From positions 2,604,001 through 2,668,000 of the forward strand of contig CP179198.1 of the NCBI GenBank assembly GCA_051201585.1: a stretch of 64,000 nucleotides of DNA. Direction: 5' to 3'. This document shows positions 31,738 through 40,081 of this stretch, piece after piece. The translations under genes were made by a program, and so were the position numbers. The stretch comes from UBA868 sp016776875. GTDB lineage: Bacteria; Pseudomonadota; Gammaproteobacteria; Arenicellales; UBA868. The notes beneath the pieces are model-generated. The model was not told the DNA's origin. It saw only the letters and a list, made by a program, of their open reading frames with translations, and did not search any database. Each line of letters starts with the position of its first letter. Positions within the stretch are counted from its first letter, which is position 1.

Positions 31738-33993
31738 ATGAACGATCAATCTGAACGCATTTTCAAAGGATTGCGGGCTCATTTGCTGGCCATTGTTTTC
31801 GCGTTTACAAGTTTTACAGCGCTAGGCCAAGACCCGGATGAGTTACTGGAGCCATCAGAAGCGTTTGCTTTTTCCACAGAGGTGATCTCTGCCGATCGGG
31901 TCATGGTCAACTGGACCATCGCGCCCGGGTATTACATGTACCTCGATAAATTCGCGTTTGACGCAAAGCCGACGGGTGTGGGTATTTCAAAAATTGATCG
32001 TCCCGAAGGCAAAATCAAGAATGATGAATTCTTCGGCGAGGTTGAGATTTATGAAAACGAAGCGCAATTTCAACTGACACTGTCGCGGTCTGCCTCAGAC
32101 CCGGGGACACTTCTACTTGATGCCGTCGGTCAGGGTTGCAATGAGCCAATCGGAGTCTGTTATGCACCCATTCGGCATTCGGTCGACCTTGATCTACCCA
32201 CCACCGTGGCCTCGAGCGATAATGAAATCAACTCCGTCTCGGATCTACAACAGCTGCTCGCAATCGGCTCAGGCCAACCCGAGTTTCTTGATCCTGATGA
32301 CGCTTTCATACTCGAGATCGTTGCTGATTCAAGAGATCAACTCAGCGCCCACTTTCGTGTGGCGCCAGAATACTACCTGTATCGTGACAAAATCAGTTTT
32401 GTCGTCGTAGAGGGTGCGACCTTAGCCGACTACACCATGCCGGAAGGCAAAACAAAACAGGATCCTTATTTCGGCGAGGTGAGCATTTACGAATCGGACG
32501 TCAGTTTTACCCTGCCGATTACGTCCGAGGAAAACGCCAAAAGCGTCGAGCTGATCGCAAGTTATCAAGGTTGTGCAGACGCCGGAATCTGCTACCCCCC
32601 CATTAAAAAAACGATTTCGGTTTCCCTGCCAAACGCCAGCGGTGACTCCAGCGTTGATATCGAGGTGGTGGCGTCAGGCAGCGTCTCGACAGACCCGTCG
32701 ACGCCTGTCCAAAATGGCATCTCAAGGGGCACATTGATCGGCTATCTGCTCGCGGCTTTTGGAACCGGCCTGCTATTGAGTTTCACCCCCTGCGTACTGC
32801 CCTTGATTCCGATCCTTCTCGGGAGTGTGGTCGGGGAAGCGGGCACAAGCCGCACCCGGGCAACGGGGCTCTCGGTTGTTTATGTTCTCGGGACGGCTGT
32901 GACTTATGCGGCAATCGGCGCCGTGGCGGGCGCCACCGGGGAACAATTGCAAGCGTACTTCCAGAATATCTGGGCGATTGGCACGATTTCGCTGATCCTC
33001 GGTGTCATGGCGCTTTCAATGTTCGGACTGTTTGAGATCCAGATGCCCTCAGCGCTTCAATCGCGCTTAAGCAACAGCAGTCGTGGGTTAGGGGGTTCGC
33101 CCTTAATGATATTCATTCTTGGCGCCGTATCGGCGCTGATTGTTGGCGCTTGTGTATCACCTTTATTGATTTCAATTCTCAGTATTGCCATTCTCAAAGG
33201 CGATCCCTGGCTAGGTGGCGCATTGATGTTCTCAATGGCCCTCGGCATGGGACTGATTCTAATCATTGCAGGTGCCGGGGCTAGCTGGCTTATTCCAAAA
33301 AGTGGCGCATGGATGGAGCGAGTCAAACAGGCTTTTGGCGTGATGCTGATCGGCGTCGCCATTTATCTCTTAGGGGTAATCCCCGTTGTACCCGTTCTGC
33401 TTTTATGGTCAATCCTTCTTATCGTCACAGGGGTATTCCTGGGCGCAATGAGAAATACCGGCGAAAATCCTTCGGGACTCGCGCTTCTTTGCAAAGGGAT
33501 TGGCACCGTGCTGCTGATCTGGGGCGTATTAGCCATGATTGGCGGTTTCAGTGGAAACCGTAACATCCTGTCTCCAATTTCGCTGGGCGCGATAGGCCTC
33601 CCCGGCGCACTTTCAAAACAGGCAGACACAATTCAATTTGAAAAAGTGGCGAATCTTTCAGAATTAGACCGGGCACTCAATGAGAGCCGATCATCTGGAA
33701 GAGCCGTCATACTGGATTTCTACGCCGACTGGTGCACCGACTGCATAAGGATGGAAAACACGACTTTTCGGGACGCATCCGTCGTTGCCTCGTTGACTGA
33801 CTATCGGCTATTGAAAGTCGACGTCACCGATCCCGACGACGATGGCACGGGTGAAATCAAGAGACGATTTGGTGTGTTTGGACCGCCCGCTATGCTGTTT
33901 TTTGACTCTGATGGAACCGAGCATCGCGATAAACGGATATACGGTTTCTTGTCCGCGCCGCGATTCGTTGATTTGATCAAGACACTGCCTTAA
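31738..33993 (+). CDS. dsbD: Thiol:disulfide interchange protein DsbD with duplicated alpha domain
   Basis: A 751-residue protein that carries electrons from cytoplasmic thioredoxin to periplasmic disulfide isomerases. After a signal peptide (LAIVFAFTSFTALG) there are two similar periplasmic DsbD-alpha domains: residues about 33-155 (APGYYMYLDKFAF...GVCYAPIRH) and about 180-305 (APEYYLYRDKISF...GICYPPIKK). Standard DsbD has only one. The membrane part shows SFTPCVLPLIPILLGSVVG and GACVSPLLISILS with the two transport cysteines. The C-terminal thioredoxin-like gamma domain has WCTDC instead of the common WCVAC. Typical DsbD is about 570-600 residues; the extra domain explains the length. Confidence 0.93.
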   Translation: MNDQSERIFKGLRAHLLAIVFAFTSFTALGQDPDELLEPSEAFAFSTEVISADRVMVNWTIAPGYYMYLDKFAFDAKPTGVGISKIDRPEGKIKNDEFFGEVEIYENEAQFQLTLSRSASDPGTLLLDAVGQGCNEPIGVCYAPIRHSVDLDLPTTVASSDNEINSVSDLQQLLAIGSGQPEFLDPDDAFILEIVADSRDQLSAHFRVAPEYYLYRDKISFVVVEGATLADYTMPEGKTKQDPYFGEVSIYESDVSFTLPITSEENAKSVELIASYQGCADAGICYPPIKKTISVSLPNASGDSSVDIEVVASGSVSTDPSTPVQNGISRGTLIGYLLAAFGTGLLLSFTPCVLPLIPILLGSVVGEAGTSRTRATGLSVVYVLGTAVTYAAIGAVAGATGEQLQAYFQNIWAIGTISLILGVMALSMFGLFEIQMPSALQSRLSNSSRGLGGSPLMIFILGAVSALIVGACVSPLLISILSIAILKGDPWLGGALMFSMALGMGLILIIAGAGASWLIPKSGAWMERVKQAFGVMLIGVAIYLLGVIPVVPVLLLWSILLIVTGVFLGAMRNTGENPSGLALLCKGIGTVLLIWGVLAMIGGFSGNRNILSPISLGAIGLPGALSKQADTIQFEKVANLSELDRALNESRSSGRAVILDFYADWCTDCIRMENTTFRDASVVASLTDYRLLKVDVTDPDDDGTGEIKRRFGVFGPPAMLFFDSDGTEHRDKRIYGFLSAPRFVDLIKTLP

Positions 33994-33998
33994 ACAGC

Positions 33999-34520
33999 AT
34001 GCGCAAGCGTCGTATGATTTTGGGCGCCTTGATTGGTGGCGCCACCACAGGCGCGGTAGGATTCTTCCTGGGTAAAAATCTAACCCGCAGCCCGGAACCT
34101 TTATCGCAAGCCGTCCGCCTGCCGCCCTTTTCAATGCCAACATCTTCGGGTGGTTTATTTCACTCCGACACGATTTCAGATCGCGTCATCATTATCAATT
34201 TCTGGGCCACCTGGTGCGCACCCTGTCGACGGGAGATTCCGCTCCTTATCGCAACACAAGCGATTCATAAAGGGTCAATTGCCGTTATCGGCATCGCAAT
34301 TGATGACCTTGAAGCGGTTCAGATATTTGAAGATGAAATTGGCCTTGACTACACATCTTTGGTTGGAAAAACGCCAGCGTTTGCCCTTTTGGAAAAATTT
34401 GGAAATGCCGGTCAGTTACCCTTTACCCTGGTATTTGATAAAAGACGCAATTTACGGTTTAAAAAAACGGGGGAAATAACGGCAGTTGATATCGATGATT
34501 GGGTAAATGCCCTGTTATAA
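33999..34520 (+). CDS. TlpA-like membrane-anchored thioredoxin
   Basis: A 173-residue protein with an N-terminal anchor (MILGALIGGATTGAVGFFLG) and a TlpA/ResA-type thioredoxin fold with active site FWATWCAPCRREIPLL. The ending VFDKRRNLRFKKTGEI fits the family. It reduces periplasmic disulfides, for example in cytochrome c maturation. It starts 5 nt after dsbD, which would supply its electrons. Complete. Confidence 0.9.
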   Translation: MRKRRMILGALIGGATTGAVGFFLGKNLTRSPEPLSQAVRLPPFSMPTSSGGLFHSDTISDRVIIINFWATWCAPCRREIPLLIATQAIHKGSIAVIGIAIDDLEAVQIFEDEIGLDYTSLVGKTPAFALLEKFGNAGQLPFTLVFDKRRNLRFKKTGEITAVDIDDWVNALL

Positions 34521-34629
34521 GTCCGCAAAAGCGACCGGCACGAAGATTTAAAATGTTTAAACTTCATCGAAAAACAACCTAATTGCGTGGAAATTGGACA
34601 TAAATTCTTAAAAACATCAGAATACTCGG

Positions 34630-35100
34630 ATGGAAGAGAATTCAGCATCAGAAATCCTGCTTATCCATGGGCCTAATCTAAACCTGCTTGGCACCCGGGA
34701 GCCTGGAATCTACGGAGACGAAAGTCTTGAAAAGATCAACACCCGAGCAATGAAACAGGTCGAAGCCGCGGGGCGATTTCTCGATATTCTGCAGTCAAAC
34801 CACGAAGGGGAGCTCGTGGATCGAGTGCAGCGCGCCGGTACTGACGGCACGCGATATATCGTCATCAATCCAGCGGCATTTACGCACACCAGCGTCGCCC
34901 TCAGAGATGCTTTTTCAGCCGTCAACCTCCCGTTCATCGAAGTGCATTTATCCAATGTGCACGCGCGTGAAGCATTCCGTCGCGACTCTTTTTTCTCAGA
35001 TCTTGCCCAGGCCGTGATCTGTGGGCTAGGTCCCACAGGTTATGAAGTTGCCCTAGACGCCGCGCTAAGACACTTGGCTTTAAATCCAAACAAAACGTAA
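34630..35100 (+). CDS. aroQ: Type II 3-dehydroquinate dehydratase
   Basis: A 156-residue dodecameric dehydroquinase of the shikimate pathway. Seen: LLIHGPNLNLLGTREPGIYG with the flexible lid Arg/Tyr region, SNHEGELVDRVQ, YIVINPAAFTHTSVALRDA with catalytic His, and PFIEVHLSNVHAREAFR. The order aroQ-accB-accC is common in gammaproteobacteria. Start ATG 34630; accB follows 13 nt later. Confidence 0.97.
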   Translation: MEENSASEILLIHGPNLNLLGTREPGIYGDESLEKINTRAMKQVEAAGRFLDILQSNHEGELVDRVQRAGTDGTRYIVINPAAFTHTSVALRDAFSAVNLPFIEVHLSNVHAREAFRRDSFFSDLAQAVICGLGPTGYEVALDAALRHLALNPNKT

Positions 35101-35113
35101 GAAGAACAAGTTT

Positions 35114-35590
35114 ATGGACATACGAAAGATAAAAAAATTAATCGAGATGCTCGAAGAATCTCAACTCAACGAGATTGAGATCACCGAGGGAGAAGAATCT
35201 ATTCGATTAAGTCGTTCAGGTCCTGTCGCTCAGATGCTTGCACCCCCTCCGATGATGCCCGCAATGCCCACGGCTTACACTGCAGATCCAGCCATTAGCA
35301 CCCCGGTCGCGAGCGCACCAACCGGCGAGCCTGCCTCCGACAGTGGCAGCACGGTGTGCTCACCAATGGTCGGTACTTTTTATGCGTCACCCAATCCTGA
35401 CTCAAACGCTTACGTGGAACTCGGCAGCGAGGTAACCGCCGGCGACACGCTCTGCATGATTGAAGCGATGAAGATTTTTAATCAGGTCGAAGCAGAAGTG
35501 AGCGGTATCGTCCGCAAAATACTTAAAAGCAGTGGTGATCCTGTTGAGTTTGGTGAAGTTCTTTTTGTGATTGAAGAGCAAGGCGTTTAG
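35114..35590 (+). CDS. accB: Biotin carboxyl carrier protein of acetyl-CoA carboxylase
   Basis: A 158-residue BCCP. It starts MDIRKIKKLIEMLEESQLNE, has a Pro/Ala-rich linker (about 45-80), and a C-terminal biotinyl domain with SPMVGTFYASPNPD and EAMKIFNQVEAE; the biotinylated Lys is near residue 120. It carries CO2 between biotin carboxylase and the transferase in the first step of fatty acid synthesis. AMKI instead of AMKM is a common variant. Co-transcribed with aroQ and accC (9-nt gap). Confidence 0.98.
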   Translation: MDIRKIKKLIEMLEESQLNEIEITEGEESIRLSRSGPVAQMLAPPPMMPAMPTAYTADPAISTPVASAPTGEPASDSGSTVCSPMVGTFYASPNPDSNAYVELGSEVTAGDTLCMIEAMKIFNQVEAEVSGIVRKILKSSGDPVEFGEVLFVIEEQGV

Positions 35591-35599
35591 CCTCCATCC

Positions 35600-36940
35600 A
35601 TGATTGATAAACTGGTGATCGCCAACCGTGGCGAAATCGCGCTTCGCATCCTTCGGGCTTGTGGCGAACTTGGCATTCGAACGGTCGCACTGCACTCCCA
35701 AGCAGACGCAGAAACCAAGTATGTACGGCTCGCCTCTGAATCGGTTTGTATCGGGCCCGCGCCTGCCGCATCAAGTTACCTGAATATTCCGGCGGTGATT
35801 GCAGCCGCAGAAGTCACCGACGCCACAGCGATTCATCCCGGTTACGGTTTTCTCGCTGAAAACGCAGACTTTGCTGAACGCGTGGAACAAAGTGGTTTCA
35901 TTTTTGTTGGCCCTTCTGCCGAGACCATTCGGCTGATGGGCGACAAAATTTCAGCCATTTCTGCGATGAAAGCCTCGGGCGTTCCCTGCGTGCCGGGGTC
36001 GGATGGATCACTTCCTGATGATTCGGATGAGATCATGCGTATTGCTTCTGATATCGGCTATCCAATCATCATCAAAGCAACGGCCGGCGGCGGTGGAAAA
36101 GGCATGCGCGTCGTCCACACAGAAGCTGCGCTACTCAATGCTTGGCAATTAACACGAAGCGAGGCCCAAGCCGCTTTTGGTAATGACACCGTCTATATGG
36201 AGCGTTACCTCGAGAAACCCCGACATGTCGAATTTCAGGTGCTTGCCGACACCTACGGTGAAGTGGTCGTTTTGGGAGACCGAGACTGTTCGATGCAACG
36301 GCGCCATCAGAAGGTTCTGGAAGAAGCACCGGCGCCCGGAATCCCGGATGACGTGCGACACGATATGAACGAAAGATGCGCCAACGCCTGTCGCGAAATA
36401 GGTTATCGAGGCGCCGGCACTTTTGAATTTCTCTACGAGAATGGCGAGTTTTTCTTTATCGAGATGAACACGCGACTTCAGGTCGAGCATCCTGTCACCG
36501 AGTTGATCACCGGAGTGGATATCGTGCGCGAGCAGATCAAAATCGCAGCCGGAGAACCGCTGAGCATTAAACAAGCTGATGTCAGGCTTCGCGGGCATGC
36601 CGTCGAATGCCGAATTAACGCGGAGAACTCCGAGACTTTTTTACCCTCGCCCGGGCAAATTACCCAATATCACCAGCCCGGTGGCCCAGGAATTCGCGTT
36701 GACTCCCATATCTTCAATAACTACAAAGTGCCGCCTTACTACGATTCGATGATCGCCAAAGTCATCGCTTATGGTGAGAATCGTGATCAGGCGATTCAGC
36801 GTATGAGCGGCGCGCTTCGGGAAATGGTCGTAGAGGGTATCGACACCAACATCAGCCTCCAGCAACGTCTGGTCGATGATGCCGCATTCCGACAACGGGC
36901 CCTCGATATCCACTACCTCGAACGCCAGCTTTTCCCGTAG
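35600..36940 (+). CDS. accC: Biotin carboxylase subunit of acetyl-CoA carboxylase
   Basis: A 446-residue ATP-grasp carboxylase that carboxylates biotin on AccB with bicarbonate and ATP. Seen: KLVIANRGEIALRILRACGE, YGFLAENADFAE, GGGGKGMRVV near residue 163, GDRDCSMQRRHQKVLEEAPAP, and FFIEMNTRLQVEHPVTE. The length equals the family norm. It lies in the aroQ-accB-accC-prmA group, as in Pseudomonas. Start ATG 35600. Confidence 0.98.
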   Translation: MIDKLVIANRGEIALRILRACGELGIRTVALHSQADAETKYVRLASESVCIGPAPAASSYLNIPAVIAAAEVTDATAIHPGYGFLAENADFAERVEQSGFIFVGPSAETIRLMGDKISAISAMKASGVPCVPGSDGSLPDDSDEIMRIASDIGYPIIIKATAGGGGKGMRVVHTEAALLNAWQLTRSEAQAAFGNDTVYMERYLEKPRHVEFQVLADTYGEVVVLGDRDCSMQRRHQKVLEEAPAPGIPDDVRHDMNERCANACREIGYRGAGTFEFLYENGEFFFIEMNTRLQVEHPVTELITGVDIVREQIKIAAGEPLSIKQADVRLRGHAVECRINAENSETFLPSPGQITQYHQPGGPGIRVDSHIFNNYKVPPYYDSMIAKVIAYGENRDQAIQRMSGALREMVVEGIDTNISLQQRLVDDAAFRQRALDIHYLERQLFP

Positions 36941-36958
36941 TGCGCAAACCTTAACAGC

Positions 36959-37846
36959 GTGGCCCATTCAGACCCGTCAAATTGGATACGCATCTCAATC
37001 ACCACTGCAGGCCACTTGGCCGGACGCGTTGACGAAATCCTTCACGGTCTAGGCGCCTTGGCGATTACGCACGTCGACGCGGGCAACTCCCCCCAATTCG
37101 ACGGCGCCACGCCAAACGATCCGTGCTGGACCCAACAGATTATCTCCGGTCTTTTCGAATCCGGAACCCGCACGTCACCGATTCTTGAGACACTGAAGCA
37201 GGTGTTAGGGCCCTCGTGTGATCCTGTCATCGAGCAATTTCCAGATAAAGACTGGGAATTGTCCGGCCGGGAAAACTTTCCGCCTTTAAAAGTGAGCGAC
37301 CATCTTTGGGTTTGCCCGCCGTGGGAGCCGTCTTCAGCAGCCCGCGGCCTGGAAATTATCATCACTCCGGGGCTGGCATTTGGAACGGGAACGCACCCCA
37401 CCACTCAGCTCTGCTTAAGGGCACTCGAGCAACTGAACGTCGATAATCAAACCATTCTGGATTTCGGCTGTGGCTCCGGTGTTCTCGCGATAGCCGCACT
37501 CGCGATGGGCGGTCAGCACGCGATCGGCGTAGACCTTGATCCGCGCGCCCTAACAGCCAGTCATGAAAATGCGGCGCTTAATGACGTCGAGAAAAATCTT
37601 ACCGTGATGACGCCAGAGGAAATTGACCCGGACTCCCAATTTGATATTGTGATTGCCAATATTCTTGCTGGCACCATTATTGAACTTGCATCAAAACTGA
37701 ATCGCCACCTCAAAACCGGGGGGCAACTCATACTCAGCGGCATCCTGGCGTCTCAGGCGGAGCGGGTACAGAACGTCTTCCCGCAGTACAATCTAGCACT
37801 CGACCAACAAGAGGAATGGGTTGTCCTCCACGGGTCGCGTAACTGA
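36959..37846 (+). CDS. prmA: Ribosomal protein L11 methyltransferase
   Basis: A 295-residue SAM methyltransferase that trimethylates L11, GTG start at 36959. The N-terminal substrate domain starts WIRISITTAGHLAGRVDEIL; the catalytic domain has TPGLAFGTGTHPTTQLCLRAL, motif I ILDFGCGSGVLAIAAL near 165-180, and DIVIANILAGTIIEL. Normal length. Downstream of accC by 18 nt, the usual accC-prmA order. Confidence 0.95.
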   Translation: MAHSDPSNWIRISITTAGHLAGRVDEILHGLGALAITHVDAGNSPQFDGATPNDPCWTQQIISGLFESGTRTSPILETLKQVLGPSCDPVIEQFPDKDWELSGRENFPPLKVSDHLWVCPPWEPSSAARGLEIIITPGLAFGTGTHPTTQLCLRALEQLNVDNQTILDFGCGSGVLAIAALAMGGQHAIGVDLDPRALTASHENAALNDVEKNLTVMTPEEIDPDSQFDIVIANILAGTIIELASKLNRHLKTGGQLILSGILASQAERVQNVFPQYNLALDQQEEWVVLHGSRN

Positions 37847-37862
37847 AGCGCTCGATTACCTC

Positions 37863-38750
37863 ATGCTCACACCCCGCTCATCCACACTTCAAGCAAGATG
37901 CAATCTCTGTGAAGCATCAATCGAGGTCTCACCCGAGATGTTACAGGTTAACTCGGGGCTCATTGCCTGCGAGACCTGTGGTGCTGAATTTAATGCCGCG
38001 TGGAACCTGATTGACCAGATACCCAATCCCATCCTTGCTTCCACGATTCCCGTTAAGATTTCAACTTTTTCGAGTTTGAATCCCGAACAACCGTCAACTA
38101 CACCCGCAGTTGATCGCCGTGCCACGCATCCGGTAGAGGGTGATGAAACAAGTGGTTCTTTTTACGCATCAGGTCGAACCGAGCCTCGACTTCAAGTCTG
38201 GGGAGATGACGATTCTCGAACGCCAGATGAAGACCCATCAGTCAACCTAAAGCCGCCTCATCCCACAGCCGGAAAATCAACAACGCGCTCAATTTGGCTC
38301 TTTGCCGGCATTTTAATCGCGGTATTCAGCCTTTTCTTTCAGGTTCGATTTGTATTGCTTGAGGAGATCGCGAGCGCTCCCCAGATGCGGCCGTTTATTG
38401 CCGCGCTTTGTCGCCAAACCGGCTGCGAACTTGCTCCGCCACTAAATGGACCTGCGATCTCGGTCACGGATAGCCGCATCGACCTTCATCGAACGGCGCC
38501 TGAAGCACTCATCGTGCGGGTCCATCTACTGAACCACAGTCATAATTCCGAAAATTATCCATCGTTAGAAATCAGCTTAAATGGCGCTTCGGGAGAACTG
38601 CTCGGTCGACGGACGTATCTGCCACGCGAATACGGTGTGACCGGCGGTGCCGTGGTCATTGGTAGCGGTCGGGAGGCTGTCGTGAGATTAGTCCTTGCTA
38701 ACGTCGATCCCCGCGTCCGGGGCGTGTCAGCACGGGCGGTTCGATCCTAA
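37863..38750 (+). CDS. DUF3426 zinc-ribbon membrane protein
   Basis: Residues near the N-terminus hold a zinc-ribbon (ARCNLCEASIEV...LIACETCGAEFN) of the MJ0042 family type, followed by an acidic low-complexity linker, one membrane helix (SIWLFAGILIAVFSLFFQV, about residue 140-158) and a DUF3426 beta domain (RVHLLNHSHNSENYPSLEISLN...YLPREYGV). ATG 37863 is chosen over TTG 37821, which overlaps prmA. The protein commonly lies between prmA and dusB-fis in gammaproteobacteria; function unknown. Confidence 0.88.
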   Translation: MLTPRSSTLQARCNLCEASIEVSPEMLQVNSGLIACETCGAEFNAAWNLIDQIPNPILASTIPVKISTFSSLNPEQPSTTPAVDRRATHPVEGDETSGSFYASGRTEPRLQVWGDDDSRTPDEDPSVNLKPPHPTAGKSTTRSIWLFAGILIAVFSLFFQVRFVLLEEIASAPQMRPFIAALCRQTGCELAPPLNGPAISVTDSRIDLHRTAPEALIVRVHLLNHSHNSENYPSLEISLNGASGELLGRRTYLPREYGVTGGAVVIGSGREAVVRLVLANVDPRVRGVSARAVRS

Positions 38751-38768
38751 TTTCGGTGGCACAAGATC

Positions 38769-39794
38769 ATGCGTAATATGGGTTCCTCTGAAAAAGAAAC
38801 GGGGATCACGATTGGCAATGTTCAACTACCGGGACAGGTGATCGCGGCACCCATGGCAGGCGTAAGCGATCAGCCTTACCGCCGCCTCGCTCGACGATTT
38901 GGGGCAGCCCTGGCCGTAAGCGAAATGGTCAGCGCCGCCCCCCAACTCCGAAACTCCCGAAAATCCCGGCAACGAACAACGCATGATGGGGAATCAGACC
39001 CTGTTAGCGTCCAGCTCCTTGGCGCAGATCCAGAGCAGATGGCGGACGCCGCAAGAGAAAACGTCAGTCGGGGGGCCCAAATCATCGACATCAATCTGGG
39101 TTGCCCGACCAAGAAAGTATGCAAGCGACTGGTCGGATCTGCGTTAATGAAAGATGAGCCGCTAGTGGGTCGCATTCTTGATTCCGTGGTATCGGCCGCT
39201 TCGGTCCCTGTCACCCTCAAAATGCGAACCGGCTGGGATCGGGAAAATCGAAATGCGATCACCATTGCCAGGATTGCCGAGGAAGCGGGGATCAAAGCAC
39301 TTACGGTCCATGGCAGAAGCCGAGCTTGCCGCTATCACGGGCCGATTGATTACGAAACCATTCGCGCCGTCAAGTCATCCATCTCGATCCCGGTCATTGC
39401 AAACGGGGATATCGATTCACCCCAAACGGCGATCGAGGTTCTTAAATTAACAGGCGCCGACGCCGTAATGATCGGACGCGCGGCGCAGGGACAACCGTGG
39501 CTGCTTGATCGAATTGATCAGGTCCTTCAGCAATTTGATGATCCCGGGGACCCCTCCTTGGCACACAAGCATGAGGTCGTGATGAGCCACCTGGTCGAGC
39601 TGTATAGTTTCTACGGAATCGAGCAAGGCGTCCGAATCGCTCGTAAGCATGTTCAGTGGTATGCTGAAAGACTCGGCGCGGATCCGGCTTTTCGCACGCA
39701 ATTCAACCGGGCGCTTACACCCGACTTGCAACAAAATTTGGTCAACACGCTATTTGCACAACTTTTTGAAAAAACAAGCGATGAACACTCCTAA
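38769..39794 (+). CDS. dusB: tRNA-dihydrouridine synthase B
   Basis: A 341-residue FMN enzyme that reduces uridine in the tRNA D-loop. Seen: VIAAPMAGVSDQPYRRLARRFG, VQLLGADPEQMADAA, INLGCPTKKVCKR with the catalytic Cys, KMRTGWDRENRNA, LTVHGRSRACRYHG and IPVIANGDIDSPQTA. dusB is the classical upstream partner of fis, whose ATG overlaps the dusB end by 14 nt here. Normal length. Confidence 0.97.
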   Translation: MRNMGSSEKETGITIGNVQLPGQVIAAPMAGVSDQPYRRLARRFGAALAVSEMVSAAPQLRNSRKSRQRTTHDGESDPVSVQLLGADPEQMADAARENVSRGAQIIDINLGCPTKKVCKRLVGSALMKDEPLVGRILDSVVSAASVPVTLKMRTGWDRENRNAITIARIAEEAGIKALTVHGRSRACRYHGPIDYETIRAVKSSISIPVIANGDIDSPQTAIEVLKLTGADAVMIGRAAQGQPWLLDRIDQVLQQFDDPGDPSLAHKHEVVMSHLVELYSFYGIEQGVRIARKHVQWYAERLGADPAFRTQFNRALTPDLQQNLVNTLFAQLFEKTSDEHS

Positions 39795-40023
39795 AACGCC
39801 TCCCTTAGCCCACTGCGTCCATCAGTCCTTGACGGCCTATTTCAACGATCTGGATGGTGTTCCGACTGAGGGTCTATATGATCTTGTTATGACGGAGGTC
39901 GAACGGCCCCTGCTTCGGCAGGTCATGCAACACGTGGAGGGCAATCAACTCAAAGCCGCGAAACTGTTGGGACTGAATCGAAATACGCTTCGAAAAAAAC
40001 TAACGGCTCACCGGCTGCGTTGA
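39781..40023 (+). CDS. fis: DNA-binding protein Fis
   Basis: An 80-residue nucleoid protein. ATG 39781 (MNTPKTPPLAHCVHQSL) overlaps the end of dusB by 14 nt; longer frames upstream lie inside dusB. The C-terminal helix-turn-helix reads HVEGNQLKAAKLLGLNRNTLRKKL, the Fis hallmark, preceded by GLYDLVMTEVERPLLRQVM. It bends DNA and activates rRNA and other promoters. It is about 18 residues shorter than E. coli Fis, lacking most of the N-terminal beta-hairpin arms that contact recombinases. Confidence 0.97.
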   Translation: MNTPKTPPLAHCVHQSLTAYFNDLDGVPTEGLYDLVMTEVERPLLRQVMQHVEGNQLKAAKLLGLNRNTLRKKLTAHRLR

Positions 40024-40081
40024 AATTCAAACCTTATTTAAAAGAATTGAATCACGCTTCAAAAAATAGAAAACTTCCCAA

